A stretch of DNA of 64,000 nt from assembly GCF_001422485.1 (NCBI RefSeq), contig NZ_LMNF01000001.1, positions 69,900 through 133,899 on the forward strand, given 5' to 3'. How positions within the stretch are numbered: the first letter of the stretch is position 1; every line of letters begins with the position of its first letter. A program made the translations under genes and the position numbers. Source of the stretch: Agreia sp. Leaf283. Its GTDB lineage: Bacteria > Actinomycetota > Actinomycetes > Actinomycetales > Microbacteriaceae. Positions 1 through 7,591 of the stretch are shown piece after piece. The notes under the pieces were generated by a model, which was not told the DNA's origin, searched no databases, and saw only the letters and a list, made by a program, of their open reading frames with translations.

Positions 1-113
1 TCACCGGGATCGGCGCCCGACCCGGCACCGGTGTTCACGGCTGCGCGGTTCTCGTCGAGGAGCTCACGAAGACGCATGGCGATATCGCCGAGGGATGCGT
101 CGAGGAGGTCCAT
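1..113 (-). CDS. N-terminal fragment of an unidentified protein (runs off the left edge)
   Basis: An open frame reads leftward from ATG at 113 for 37 codons without a stop and leaves the window. The visible residues start MDLLDASLGDIAMRLREL and continue into a Gly/Ala-rich stretch. No motif is recognisable. No clear Shine-Dalgarno site precedes the ATG. It is co-directional with the PTS/adenosine operon to its right but separated by about 300 bases, so it may be a separate unit. Bases 114-410 hold a repeat cluster and otherwise nothing I can support. Confidence 0.4.
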   Translation of the reverse strand, partial: MDLLDASLGDIAMRLRELLDENRAAVNTGAGSGADPG

Positions 114-243
114 ACGAGAAGTCAAACAGTAGCCACCGACATTGGGTCGGCAGAGGCATTCGATGCTTGATCAGGGGATATGGGTGTGGATAACTTGGCC
201 AGAACGGGGGCTGTGGAGGAGAGGATGAGGGCGCCTTGAGTGG

Positions 244-310
244 CCCTTCGACAGGCTCAGGGAACGGGCGGCCCTTCGACAAGCTCAGGGAACGACAGGC
301 TCAGGGAACG
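244..310. repeat. Cluster of dispersed 23-bp repeat (2 full, 1 partial copy)
   Basis: Two full copies of the 23-bp intergenic repeat (start CCCTTCGACA, end GGAACG) lie at 244-266 and 272-294, with a truncated third copy at 295-310. The two full copies differ by one base (AGG versus AAG in the middle). The cluster sits downstream of the EIIB gene. The same family occurs at five other places in the window, always between genes. Confidence 0.9.
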
Positions 311-410
311 GGTGGCTCTAAGCGCGGGTGGTCTCGATACGCGCTGCTCGTTCCTCGCGAGCGCTACTCGACCGGCGCGCAGGGCACAGCGCCCCCAGGC
401 GCCCACGCGA

Positions 411-683
411 TCAGCCGAGCGCGATCTCCAGCTTGCGGGTGAGCTCGTCGAGGTCGAAGTAGTTCTCGATGACGACCACGTCGGCATACGTCTTGCCGAT
501 GAATTTGACGAGCTCGGGAGAAGCCAGGATGACCTGCGCGTCTTCGGCGGCCACGGCGAGCCCGGCGATGTCTGTGGCCTCGATCTGAGCGTCGATCCCG
601 AGTCGGGCGAGGGCCCGTTCGGCGTTCACCTTCAGAATGGCCGAAGTGCCGATGCCTGCGCCGCAGAAGGCGATGATCTTCAT
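411..683 (-). CDS. PTS sugar transporter subunit IIB (lactose/ascorbate-type EIIB)
   Basis: A 90-residue stand-alone EIIB domain that would carry the phosphocysteine in a phosphoenolpyruvate-dependent phosphotransferase system and pass phosphate to an incoming substrate at EIIC. The phosphorylation site is seen at the N-terminus as CGAGIGTS, with Cys7 as the expected active cysteine; length and motif fit the ascorbate/galactitol-type IIB family (UlaB/GatB-like). It is the last gene of the operon running from 4235 and lies 22 bases after the EIIA gene. No EIIC is visible in the window, so the membrane partner is elsewhere or beyond the left edge. The substrate is unknown; the adenosine-deaminase neighbourhood suggests a nucleoside or pentose link. 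Confidence 0.88.
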   Translation of the reverse strand: MKIIAFCGAGIGTSAILKVNAERALARLGIDAQIEATDIAGLAVAAEDAQVILASPELVKFIGKTYADVVVIENYFDLDELTRKLEIALG

Positions 684-705
684 GGGATCAATCTTAGCGT
701 GGCCA

Positions 706-1161
706 CTAGGACTCGGATTGAGTTCGAGTCAGCACCGCGCGCACCGCATCGGGAGTCGTCGCCCGCGCGACGGCCCGAGTCGCGGTGGGATCGTTGAACG
801 CGTTGGCGAGCTCCGCCAGAACGGTGACGTGGCCCTCGGTGCTCGTGACCGCGAGCGCCAGCACGACCTCGACGGGGTCGTTGTGCGGATGCCCGAACGC
901 GACGGGCTCGTCGAGCGTCACGACCGCGAGCCCGTCGTGCAGAACGTCGGGCCCGGGCCGCGCGTGCGCGAGCGCCAGACCGGGCGCGATCACGATGTAC
1001 GCGCCGAACTCCTCGACGACCTGCACCATGCGCTCGGTGTAGGCATCCGTCACCACGCCGCCGGCAACGAGGGCATCGCCGGCGAGGCGTACAGCCTGCC
1101 GCCAATCCCCCGCACGCGCCCGCAGCTCGATGACGTCATCGGGCAGTTCATCGAGGCGCAT
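706..1161 (-). CDS. PTS sugar transporter subunit IIA (mannitol/fructose-type EIIA_2)
   Basis: A 151-residue EIIA domain protein that would take phosphate from HPr on a histidine and hand it to EIIB. The phosphorylatable histidine is expected in LALAHARPGP near residue 70, the EIIA_2 family signature position. The family includes MtlA-IIA, FruA-IIA and UlaC. The start is the ATG at 1161, two bases after the adenosine deaminase stop, indicating translational coupling. The C-terminus ends in a short Ser/Thr-rich tail. Pairing with the UlaB-like EIIB next door suggests an ascorbate-like PTS, but EIIC is missing from the window, so transport cannot be asserted. Confidence 0.88.
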   Translation of the reverse strand: MRLDELPDDVIELRARAGDWRQAVRLAGDALVAGGVVTDAYTERMVQVVEEFGAYIVIAPGLALAHARPGPDVLHDGLAVVTLDEPVAFGHPHNDPVEVVLALAVTSTEGHVTVLAELANAFNDPTATRAVARATTPDAVRAVLTRTQSES

Positions 1162-1163
1162 GG

Positions 1164-2285
1164 CTAGGCGTTCTGGAAGCCCGCGATGATCGTGTCGGCG
1201 AGGTCTTGACGCTCGTCGAGCGGCAGGAACGAGGCGTTCGCAGCGTTGAGCTGGAACACCTCGAAGTCTTCGAGGTCGTAACCGAAGGCGTCGGACAGCA
1301 GCGAGAGCTCCCGGCTGAGCGAGGTGTTGCTCATCAGGCGGTTGTCGGTGTTGACGGTCACGGTGAAGCCCAGCTGGTAGAGCAGGTCGAACGGGTGGTC
1401 CTCCAGCTCGTCGCCCCACGCGGTGATGGCGCCGGTCTGCAGGTTCGACGATGGCGAGAGCTCGAGGGCGATCTCCCTGTCTTTGACCCACTGCGCGAGG
1501 CTGCCTATGGTGACGAAGGTGTTCTCGTCGTCGCTCGACTCGATGCGGATGTCTTCGGCCAGGCGCACGCCGTGGCCGAGCCGGAGTGCGCGGCCATCGA
1601 AGAGGGCGCCTCGGATGCTGTCGAGGCCGTCGGCCTCGCCCGCGTGCACGGTGACGGGGAAGTAGTTCTGCGCGAGGTAGTCGAACGCCGCGCGGTGGTT
1701 GCCTGCGGGGAACCCGAGCTCGGCTCCGGCGATGTCGAATCCGACGACGCCACGGTCGCGGTGACGAACGGCGAGCTCGGCGATCTCGAGACCCCGGTCG
1801 GCGTGACGCATCGCAGTGACCAGCTGGCCAACTCGAACCGACTTGCCGTCGTTGCGCGCGTCGTCGATGCCCTGCTCGATTCCCCGCTGCACGGCCTCGA
1901 CGGTCTGGTCGAGGGTGAGGCCCTTCGACACGTGCTGCTCGGGAGCCCAGCGCACCTCGCCGTAGACGACACCGTCGGCAGCCAGGTCCTGGACGAACTC
2001 GCGGGCGACGCGGCTGAGGCCCTCTTCTGTCTGCATGACCCCGACCGTCACGTCGAACGTCGCGAGGTAGTCGACGAGCGATCCCGAGTCGGCCGAATCC
2101 TCGAACCATTCGCCGAGAGCAGCGGCGTCGGAGGCCGGCACCTCGAAGCCGATCGAGTCGGCGAGCTCGATGATCGTGGAGGGGCGGAGGCCGCCGTCGA
2201 GGTGGTCGTGGAGGGACACCTTGGGGAGAGCATTGATGCTCGTTCGGCCGTTGGCGAGCGTGTACTGCTCTCGTGAATCGTTCAT
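1164..2285 (-). CDS. add: Adenosine deaminase
   Basis: Catalyses hydrolytic deamination of adenosine or deoxyadenosine to inosine in cytosolic purine salvage. The 373-residue protein has the full zinc-dependent deaminase set: HDHLDG (His26, His28), VHAGEA (His214, Glu217), LGHGVRL (His238) and NTDNRLMS (Asp314). NTDNR rather than NTDDP at the last site is seen in many actinobacterial members. It lies 10 bases downstream of the IclR gene and two bases upstream of EIIA, inside the operon 4235-411. Its inosine product is a substrate for the nucleoside hydrolase encoded divergently at 4306. Confidence 0.95.
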   Translation of the reverse strand: MNDSREQYTLANGRTSINALPKVSLHDHLDGGLRPSTIIELADSIGFEVPASDAAALGEWFEDSADSGSLVDYLATFDVTVGVMQTEEGLSRVAREFVQDLAADGVVYGEVRWAPEQHVSKGLTLDQTVEAVQRGIEQGIDDARNDGKSVRVGQLVTAMRHADRGLEIAELAVRHRDRGVVGFDIAGAELGFPAGNHRAAFDYLAQNYFPVTVHAGEADGLDSIRGALFDGRALRLGHGVRLAEDIRIESSDDENTFVTIGSLAQWVKDREIALELSPSSNLQTGAITAWGDELEDHPFDLLYQLGFTVTVNTDNRLMSNTSLSRELSLLSDAFGYDLEDFEVFQLNAANASFLPLDERQDLADTIIAGFQNA

Positions 2286-2295
2286 GAGGATCAGC

Positions 2296-3057
2296 CTAGG
2301 GCGTCGATGCCGGGAACAGGCTGGCGGCGATCTGCGAAGCGGTGTCGCGGGCGAGTCGCACCACCTCGTCGACGCTGCTCACGCTCACCCTCGTCGCGAC
2401 GTAGGGAACCGTCAGCGCAGCGACGGCACTGCCATCGGGCCTCAGCACGGGGAAGACGACGTCGATCACGCCGGCATGCAGCTCGTCACCGCGCTCGACG
2501 TGACCCGCCGCGCGAACGGCACCGAGATCGGCGTCTCGCGCATCCGGAACCGAGTCTCGAAAAGCCCTGAGCACCTCGCCGGTCGCGGACTCGACCAGCG
2601 GGAACAGCGCACCCACCCGCACGCGGAATCCGAAGTCGCCGGGACTCTCGACCTGGGCCACGACCCGGGAGAGACCCGCGTCTTCGACGCTGAGGCTGCA
2701 CGACTGCTCGGTCGCGTCGGCGAGCGCCCGCATCGGGCCGGCGGATGCCTGCAGCAGGCCGCGCAGGGGATCGTGACGGTGGGCGAGATCGAACAGCCGC
2801 AACGACAGCACGTAGAGCCCCGACTGCGGGTCCCGGTGCACGTAGCCGCGGCGCTCGAGGGTGCTGAGCACCCGGAAGATCTGGCTGACGCTGCGCCCGA
2901 CGCCTGCGGCGACCTGGGCCTGGCTGAGGCCTCCGCTCGTGGAGGCGAGGAGTTCGAGGATGTCGAGTCCTTTGTCGAGCGCGGGCGCCGCATAGTGCGG
3001 TTCGACGGGCGCAGGCGCAGGCGCAGGCACGGCAGGCACAGCAGCCTCGGCGGGCAC
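2296..3057 (-). CDS. IclR family transcriptional regulator
   Basis: A 253-residue regulator with an N-terminal winged helix (about residues 30-90; ALDKGLDILELLASTSGGLS, then GRSVSQIFRVLSTLERRGYV) and a C-terminal IclR effector-binding domain to the end. The first 22 residues are an Ala/Pro-rich leader. I chose GTG at 3057, two bases after the stop of the upstream gene; nearby in-frame GTG codons are possible alternatives. It is the second gene of the operon and plausibly controls it through the palindrome at 4250-4276. The effector is unknown; a nucleoside or homocysteine derivative would fit the neighbours. Confidence 0.9.
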   Translation of the reverse strand: MPAEAAVPAVPAPAPAPVEPHYAAPALDKGLDILELLASTSGGLSQAQVAAGVGRSVSQIFRVLSTLERRGYVHRDPQSGLYVLSLRLFDLAHRHDPLRGLLQASAGPMRALADATEQSCSLSVEDAGLSRVVAQVESPGDFGFRVRVGALFPLVESATGEVLRAFRDSVPDARDADLGAVRAAGHVERGDELHAGVIDVVFPVLRPDGSAVAALTVPYVATRVSVSSVDEVVRLARDTASQIAASLFPASTP

Positions 3058-3059
3058 GG

Positions 3060-4235
3060 CTACAGGCTCGCGCCCATGGCGGCGACCATCCGACGCGCGA
3101 TCTCGCGCTCGAGGTCGTCGGGCACGGGCTGGGCGCCCGTGACCAGGGTGCTCGCGCCGGTCGCGACCCGCTCGAGCGACAGCACCTGCAGCAGGAAGCC
3201 GAGATCCATCGAGTCGAGGGAGTTGCCCTTCGGAGCGGTGCCCGCGAGGTTGAACATGCGCCCGCCGGCGATCAGAATCACGTGCCGGCCGTTCGGCAGG
3301 TCGATGCGCTCGATCGTGTCGTCGATCGCCCGGGTCGTGGTGGCCGCGGTGCGCAGCGACGCCGTGTCGATCTCCCATGGAAAGTGACCGCAGTTCGCGA
3401 GGATCGCGCCGTCTGACATGCGCTCGATCGCCGACATCGTGAGCACGTTCGCGCGGCCGGTCGCCGTGATGAACACCTCTCCCCACTCGGCCAGGCCGTC
3501 TGCCGTGTCGACCCGGAACCCGTCGAGGGCCGCCTCGAACGCCTTCAGCTCGTCGACCTCGGCAACGGCCACCTTGCCGCCGAGCGCGCGCAGGTACTGG
3601 GCGACTCCGCGGCCGCACCAGCCGTAGCCGACGACCACGAAGCGGCGGCCGGGAATCATGAGGTTCGTGATGCGCATGAAGCTCTCGACGACGGACTGGC
3701 CGACCGCGTGCTTGTTCTCGCCCAGCTGCTTCAGCAGGCTGTCATTGATCACGATGACCGGGAACGGAACCCGCCCGAGAAGCTCATCGCGCAACCTGTC
3801 GCCGCCGGATGTCGTCTCCTCCGTGCCGCCGATAAGCGAGGCTCCCGCGCCGCGGGCCACGATTCCCGCCGCCAGGTCGGCGCCGTTGTCGAGCAGGATG
3901 TCGGGGCTCGCGTCGAGCACGGCGGCCACGTTCGCGTGGTGCTGCTCGAGCGTGTCGTCGCGGCGACCGAAGAGGGTCATGCCCTGGTTGCGCAGGTAGA
4001 CAACCACGTCGTCCTGCGTGGATCCGTGGTTTCCGGTGCCGACGATCTCGGCGCCGCCGGCCGCGAGGGTCTCGAGAAGAACGGCCGTCTTCGGCTCGAT
4101 GTGCAGAGACATGCCGATGCGGTGCCCCTCGAAGGGCCTCGTCTCGGCGAACTGGCGGCGCACCGCCGCGAGCAGGCGCATGCGCGAGCTGATCCACTCG
4201 ACTCGGGAGGCCGCGGATTCGATGAGGTCTGTCAT
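3060..4235 (-). CDS. Short S-adenosylhomocysteine hydrolase-like protein
   Basis: Related to S-adenosyl-L-homocysteine hydrolase, which cleaves SAH to adenosine and homocysteine with tightly bound NAD. Seen: SLHIEPKTAVLLETL (His45), the LLDNGADL aspartate (Asp116), EETTSG (Glu139-140), NDSLLK (Lys169), Asn174, the NAD loop GYGWCGRG (203-210) and CGHFPWEID (His284). It has 391 residues, whereas typical bacterial enzymes have about 430-490, and the Lys/Tyr C-terminal tail that reaches the neighbouring subunit is not evident. The loop FDNLYGCRE of classical enzymes is replaced by GENKHAVGQS, including Asp to Glu at an active-site position. The start is ATG at 4235. First gene of an operon with adenosine deaminase; S-inosylhomocysteine or another thioether nucleoside is an alternative substrate. 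Confidence 0.78.
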   Translation of the reverse strand: MTDLIESAASRVEWISSRMRLLAAVRRQFAETRPFEGHRIGMSLHIEPKTAVLLETLAAGGAEIVGTGNHGSTQDDVVVYLRNQGMTLFGRRDDTLEQHHANVAAVLDASPDILLDNGADLAAGIVARGAGASLIGGTEETTSGGDRLRDELLGRVPFPVIVINDSLLKQLGENKHAVGQSVVESFMRITNLMIPGRRFVVVGYGWCGRGVAQYLRALGGKVAVAEVDELKAFEAALDGFRVDTADGLAEWGEVFITATGRANVLTMSAIERMSDGAILANCGHFPWEIDTASLRTAATTTRAIDDTIERIDLPNGRHVILIAGGRMFNLAGTAPKGNSLDSMDLGFLLQVLSLERVATGASTLVTGAQPVPDDLEREIARRMVAAMGASL

Positions 4236-4249
4236 AGCAGCCAGTGTTG

Positions 4250-4276
4250 CATATATGAATGTGACTTTCATATATG
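4250..4276. promoter_or_regulatory. Perfect inverted repeat in a divergent promoter (candidate IclR operator)
   Basis: Arms CATATATGAA (4250-4259) and TTCATATATG (4267-4276) are perfect complements separated by 7 bases. The site lies between the divergent starts at 4235 and 4306. It is conspicuously AT-rich in this GC-rich window. A good -10 element for the rightward gene, TATGAT (4273-4278), overlaps the right arm, and a TATATG-like -10 for the leftward operon overlaps the left arm. A dimeric repressor here could shut both promoters. The IclR protein encoded by the second leftward gene is the obvious candidate; that link is inferred. Confidence 0.7.
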
Positions 4277-4305
4277 ATTCAGATATTGACCCGAAGGAGT
4301 TGTGC

Positions 4306-5253
4306 ATGCCGCGCAAGATCATTCTCGACTGCGACCCCGGTCACGACGACGCGATCGCCATTCTGCTCGCGCACGGCAACCCCGAGATCGACCTTCTCGC
4401 GGTGACGACGGTCGTCGGCAACCAGACCCTCGAGAAGGTCACCCGCAACGCTCTTGCCGTCGCAGAGATCGCCGGCATCGTCGGTGTGCCCTTCGCGGCC
4501 GGATGCCCGCGACCGCTCGTGCGCACCATCGAGGTGGCCGCCGACATCCACGGCGAATCCGGCATGGACGGGCCCGTGCTGCCCACCTCGAGCCGTGAAC
4601 TCGACGGCCGCCACGCGGTCGACCTGATCATCGACACGATCATGGCGAGCGAGCCCGGCGAGGTCACGCTGGTGCCGACCGGCGGCCTCACCAACATCGC
4701 CCTCGCCGCGCGCAAGGAGCCGCGCATCGTGCCTCGCGTTCGCGAGGTCGTTCTTATGGGCGGCGGCTTCCACGTCGGAAACTGGTCGGCGACGGCGGAG
4801 TTCAACATCATCATCGACCCCGAGGCGGCGCACATCGTGTTCAACGAGTCATGGCCGCTGACCATGGTCGGCCTCGACCTCACGCACCAGGCACTGGCCA
4901 CTCCCGAGGTCCGGGCGCGCATCGAGGCCATCGACACGACTCCCTCTCGCTTCGTGGGCGAGCTGCTCGACTTCTTCGCGACCACGTACCTCGAGGCGCA
5001 GGGCTTCGTCCATCCGCCGGTGCACGACCCGTGCGCGGTGGCGTACGTGATCGACCCGAGCGTCATGACCGTGCGCAAGACGCCGCTCGACGTGGAGCTC
5101 ACGGGCACGCTGACGCTCGGCATGACCGTGGCCGACTTCCGCTCCCCCGCACCCGACGACTGCACCACCCAGGTGGCGGTCGACCTCGACACCGAGAAGT
5201 TCTGGGCCCTGATCGAAGACGCCCTGCGCCGCATCGGAGAGCCCACGCGCTGA
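4306..5253 (+). CDS. Nucleoside hydrolase (inosine-uridine preferring family)
   Basis: Hydrolyses the N-glycosidic bond of ribonucleosides to free base and ribose, using a bound calcium. The 315-residue protein keeps the complete signature: DCDPGHDDA (Asp8, Asp10, Asp14, Asp15), PTGGLTNIA, the ribose-binding TAEFNI, and VHDPCA near residue 243 providing the catalytic His and last metal Asp. ATG at 4306 follows a strong GAAGGAG site. It is transcribed away from the SAH-hydrolase/add operon and ends two bases before the convergent homologue at 5256. Inosine made by the neighbouring deaminase is a likely substrate. Confidence 0.93.
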   Translation: MPRKIILDCDPGHDDAIAILLAHGNPEIDLLAVTTVVGNQTLEKVTRNALAVAEIAGIVGVPFAAGCPRPLVRTIEVAADIHGESGMDGPVLPTSSRELDGRHAVDLIIDTIMASEPGEVTLVPTGGLTNIALAARKEPRIVPRVREVVLMGGGFHVGNWSATAEFNIIIDPEAAHIVFNESWPLTMVGLDLTHQALATPEVRARIEAIDTTPSRFVGELLDFFATTYLEAQGFVHPPVHDPCAVAYVIDPSVMTVRKTPLDVELTGTLTLGMTVADFRSPAPDDCTTQVAVDLDTEKFWALIEDALRRIGEPTR

Positions 5254-5255
5254 GC

Positions 5256-6194
5256 TCACGGCAGGCGCGCGATGAGAGCCAGCAGGCGGTCGTAGAACGC
5301 GTCGGCGTCGACGTCGCGCAGATAGGTGATGTTGCGCGGCAGCTCCGTGATCTGCCACCAGTCGGCCGCGAGCATGCCCATGGTGAGCTCGCTCGAGATC
5401 TCCACCCGGGCGTTGATGAGGCGACCCGAGAAGAGCTCCGGATACAGGCAGTACACCGGAACGACAGGCCCGTGCAGGGGCGCCCCCTCCCAGCCGTACT
5501 TCTCGAGATCGAACGTCTCCGAGAACGTGAGCAGGCGCTCGATGACCTGGCCGCAGCGGTTTCCGAGGGCCGCGAAGCGGTCGAGCCTCTCGCGGGTGTT
5601 GCGCAGCTGATGCGTCACGTCGAGCGGAAGCATGGCGATGGGGATGCCCGACGAGAGCACGACATCGGCCGCGTGCGGGTCGACGTAGATGTTGAACTCC
5701 GCCGTGGGCGTGATGTTGCCGACCTCGAAGTAGGCGCCCGCCATCATGACGATCTGCTTGATCGCCGCGGCGATGTCGGGCGCCTCGATCAGGGCCACCG
5801 CGAGCGTCGTCATGTTGCACATCTGCAGGACCGTCACCGATTCGGGCGGCGCGGCCCGCAGCATCCGGATGATCGCCGCGACACCCGCTTCATCTTCGGC
5901 CTCGAGACGTGGCCGGGGCAGGTCGTAACCGTCCATGCCCGTGGCCCCGTGCACGTGCGCCGCCGTGACGAGCTCGCGCACGAGGGGGCGTGGCGCCCCG
6001 CGGTAGACCCGGATGCCCGTGCGCCCGGTGAGCTCGACCACCTGCAGGATGTTGCGCACCGTGTGGTCGAGCGTCGTGTTGCCCGCCCCCGCGACGATGC
6101 CGAGCACGTCGAACTCCTCGGGTGCCGCGAGGATCGCCATGAGGGCCGCGGCCTGCTCCTGGCCGGGATCGGTGATGATGATGGTCGGCCTCAT
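5256..6194 (-). CDS. Nucleoside hydrolase-like protein with degenerate metal site
   Basis: A 312-residue member of the inosine-uridine nucleoside hydrolase fold; TAEFNIYVDPHAA and LPLDVTHQL match the family. The N-terminal calcium motif DxDPGxDD is replaced by ITDPGQEQ: Asp positions 1, 3 and 4 become Ile7, Glu13 and Gln14, and only Asp9 remains. The C-terminal HDP becomes HGP (LHGPVVPVY), losing the last metal aspartate. The reading frame is intact and full length, so this is divergence rather than a broken gene. It follows a BMP lipoprotein gene and a repeat cluster. It may be a non-catalytic nucleoside-binding protein or act on an unusual ligand. Confidence 0.85.
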   Translation of the reverse strand: MRPTIIITDPGQEQAAALMAILAAPEEFDVLGIVAGAGNTTLDHTVRNILQVVELTGRTGIRVYRGAPRPLVRELVTAAHVHGATGMDGYDLPRPRLEAEDEAGVAAIIRMLRAAPPESVTVLQMCNMTTLAVALIEAPDIAAAIKQIVMMAGAYFEVGNITPTAEFNIYVDPHAADVVLSSGIPIAMLPLDVTHQLRNTRERLDRFAALGNRCGQVIERLLTFSETFDLEKYGWEGAPLHGPVVPVYCLYPELFSGRLINARVEISSELTMGMLAADWWQITELPRNITYLRDVDADAFYDRLLALIARLP

Positions 6195-6234
6195 GGGGTG
6201 GGTCCTTTCGGTGGGAGAGGTGGGGATGGGTGGG

Positions 6235-6345
6235 GTTCCCTGAGCCTGCCCCCTTCGACAGGCTCAGGGAACGGCGGGCAGGACTGCCCTTCGACAGGCT
6301 CAGGGAACGGTGGACAGGACTGCCCTTCGACAGGCTCAGGGAACG
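6235..6345. repeat. Repeat cluster: inverted arm plus three 23-bp units at 36-bp period
   Basis: Full copies of the 23-bp repeat start at 6251, 6287 and 6323, exactly 36 bases apart, because a 13-base spacer (GCGGGCAGGACTG and variants) is repeated with them. An inverted arm, GTTCCCTGAGCCTG at 6235-6248, is perfectly complementary to CAGGCTCAGGGAAC of the first unit, so the cluster can fold into a 14-bp hairpin. It lies between the BMP lipoprotein gene and the degenerate nucleoside hydrolase gene and may act as a terminator or attenuator. Confidence 0.9.
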
Positions 6346-6358
6346 AGGGAACGGCGCG

Positions 6359-7444
6359 CTACGGAACCGACGGGCTGTCGACGGTGATGCCGCCGTCGAC
6401 GATCTGCACCCGCAGGGCCTCGATCTCGTCGGCGAGCGCCGGGTCGACCTTCGACTCGTAGTCGTGGAACGGCGAGATCGCCACTCCCCCGTTGGCGAGG
6501 GTTCCGATGTACGTCTCCTTCGAGAAGTCGCCGGCCTCGGTGTCCTCGATCACGGTCGCGATCGACAGCGGCATGTCGCGGGCGATCGAGGTGAGGAACA
6601 GGTCGGCGTACTCCGGCGCGCTGGTGTACATGTCGGTGTCGACGCCCAGCAGGGCGACCGGCGCCGAGGAGTCGCGGATGGCCTCGGCCGTTCCCTGGTA
6701 GATCGGTCCGCCCACGGGCAGGATCACATCGGCGCCCTGCTGGATAAGGCCCTCCGAGAGGACCTTGGCGGCGTTGATGTCGGTGAAGTTGCCCGTGAAC
6801 GAGCCCTCCTGCGTGTCGAAGTCCCAACCGAGCACCTTCACGTCGGTGCCCTTGTCCTCGTTGTACCGGGCCACGCCCAGCGCGAAGCCGTCCATGTACA
6901 GCGTCACGGGCGGGATCTGGGCCCCACCGAAGGTGCCGACCATGCCCGACTTCGAGTAGCTCGCGGCCGCGTAGCCCACGAGGTAGCCCGACTGCGAGGT
7001 GTCGAAGAGGATCCCCTTCACGTTCGGCAGGTCGATCGAGTTGTCGTCGATGATGATGAAGTCGACGTCGGGGTTGGCCTTCGCCGACTCCTCGGTGGCC
7101 GCGGCCAGCAGGTAGCCTGCCGCGACGACCACGGTGCAGCCCTGGTCGACCAGGTTCTGGATGTTCGGCGCGTAGTCGCCCTCGGATGCGGACTCGACCT
7201 TGATGTGGTCGGTGCCGAGCGCGTCGGCGGCGTCGGTCACGCCCTGCAGGCCGAGCGCGTTGAACGACTTGTCGTCGAAACCGCCCTCGTCGGAGACGAT
7301 GCAGGGCAGGAAGTCGCTTGCCGCCGCATCCGTCGAACCGGATTCGGCGGGGGCCGACGAGCAGCTGACGAGAAGCAGCGAGCCGAGCGCAAGGGCGGCT
7401 GCGCCGGCGGCGGCGCGGCTGCGACGGGTGGTGAATGAAGCCAT
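6359..7444 (-). CDS. BMP family ABC transporter substrate-binding lipoprotein (copy 1)
   Basis: Membrane-anchored binding protein of the Bmp/PnrA family, which captures purine nucleosides for an ABC importer. A 361-residue protein with an arginine-rich N-region, a hydrophobic stretch and a lipobox LVSC (Cys28). The PnrA-like core shows GGFDDKSFN near the N-terminus, VDQGCTVVVAAGY, GADVILPVGGPIYQ and a C-terminal PFHDYESKV. The start ATG at 7444 follows GGAGG. It is physically separated from the permease genes (12083-16292) but encoded on the same strand, so it probably shares them. One of three paralogues in the window. Confidence 0.93.
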   Translation of the reverse strand: MASFTTRRSRAAAGAAALALGSLLLVSCSSAPAESGSTDAAASDFLPCIVSDEGGFDDKSFNALGLQGVTDAADALGTDHIKVESASEGDYAPNIQNLVDQGCTVVVAAGYLLAAATEESAKANPDVDFIIIDDNSIDLPNVKGILFDTSQSGYLVGYAAASYSKSGMVGTFGGAQIPPVTLYMDGFALGVARYNEDKGTDVKVLGWDFDTQEGSFTGNFTDINAAKVLSEGLIQQGADVILPVGGPIYQGTAEAIRDSSAPVALLGVDTDMYTSAPEYADLFLTSIARDMPLSIATVIEDTEAGDFSKETYIGTLANGGVAISPFHDYESKVDPALADEIEALRVQIVDGGITVDSPSVP

Positions 7445-7591
7445 GGGTGATCCTCCAGGAATGCGGTGTGTCGGGTGGTGCGAAACGGGAGCCGGATGCG
7501 GCGGGTGGGGTTCGTGGATGCGACGGGTCACGTCGCTGAGGTCAGTTGGGCGGCGGCGGCCCCCGACCGCGGTCGCCGTCGGACTGCCCGG

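Noticed and set aside
185-193. TGTGGATAA, a perfect DnaA-box core
   Set aside because: A single copy without neighbouring boxes or dnaA/dnaN genes; not evidence for an origin.
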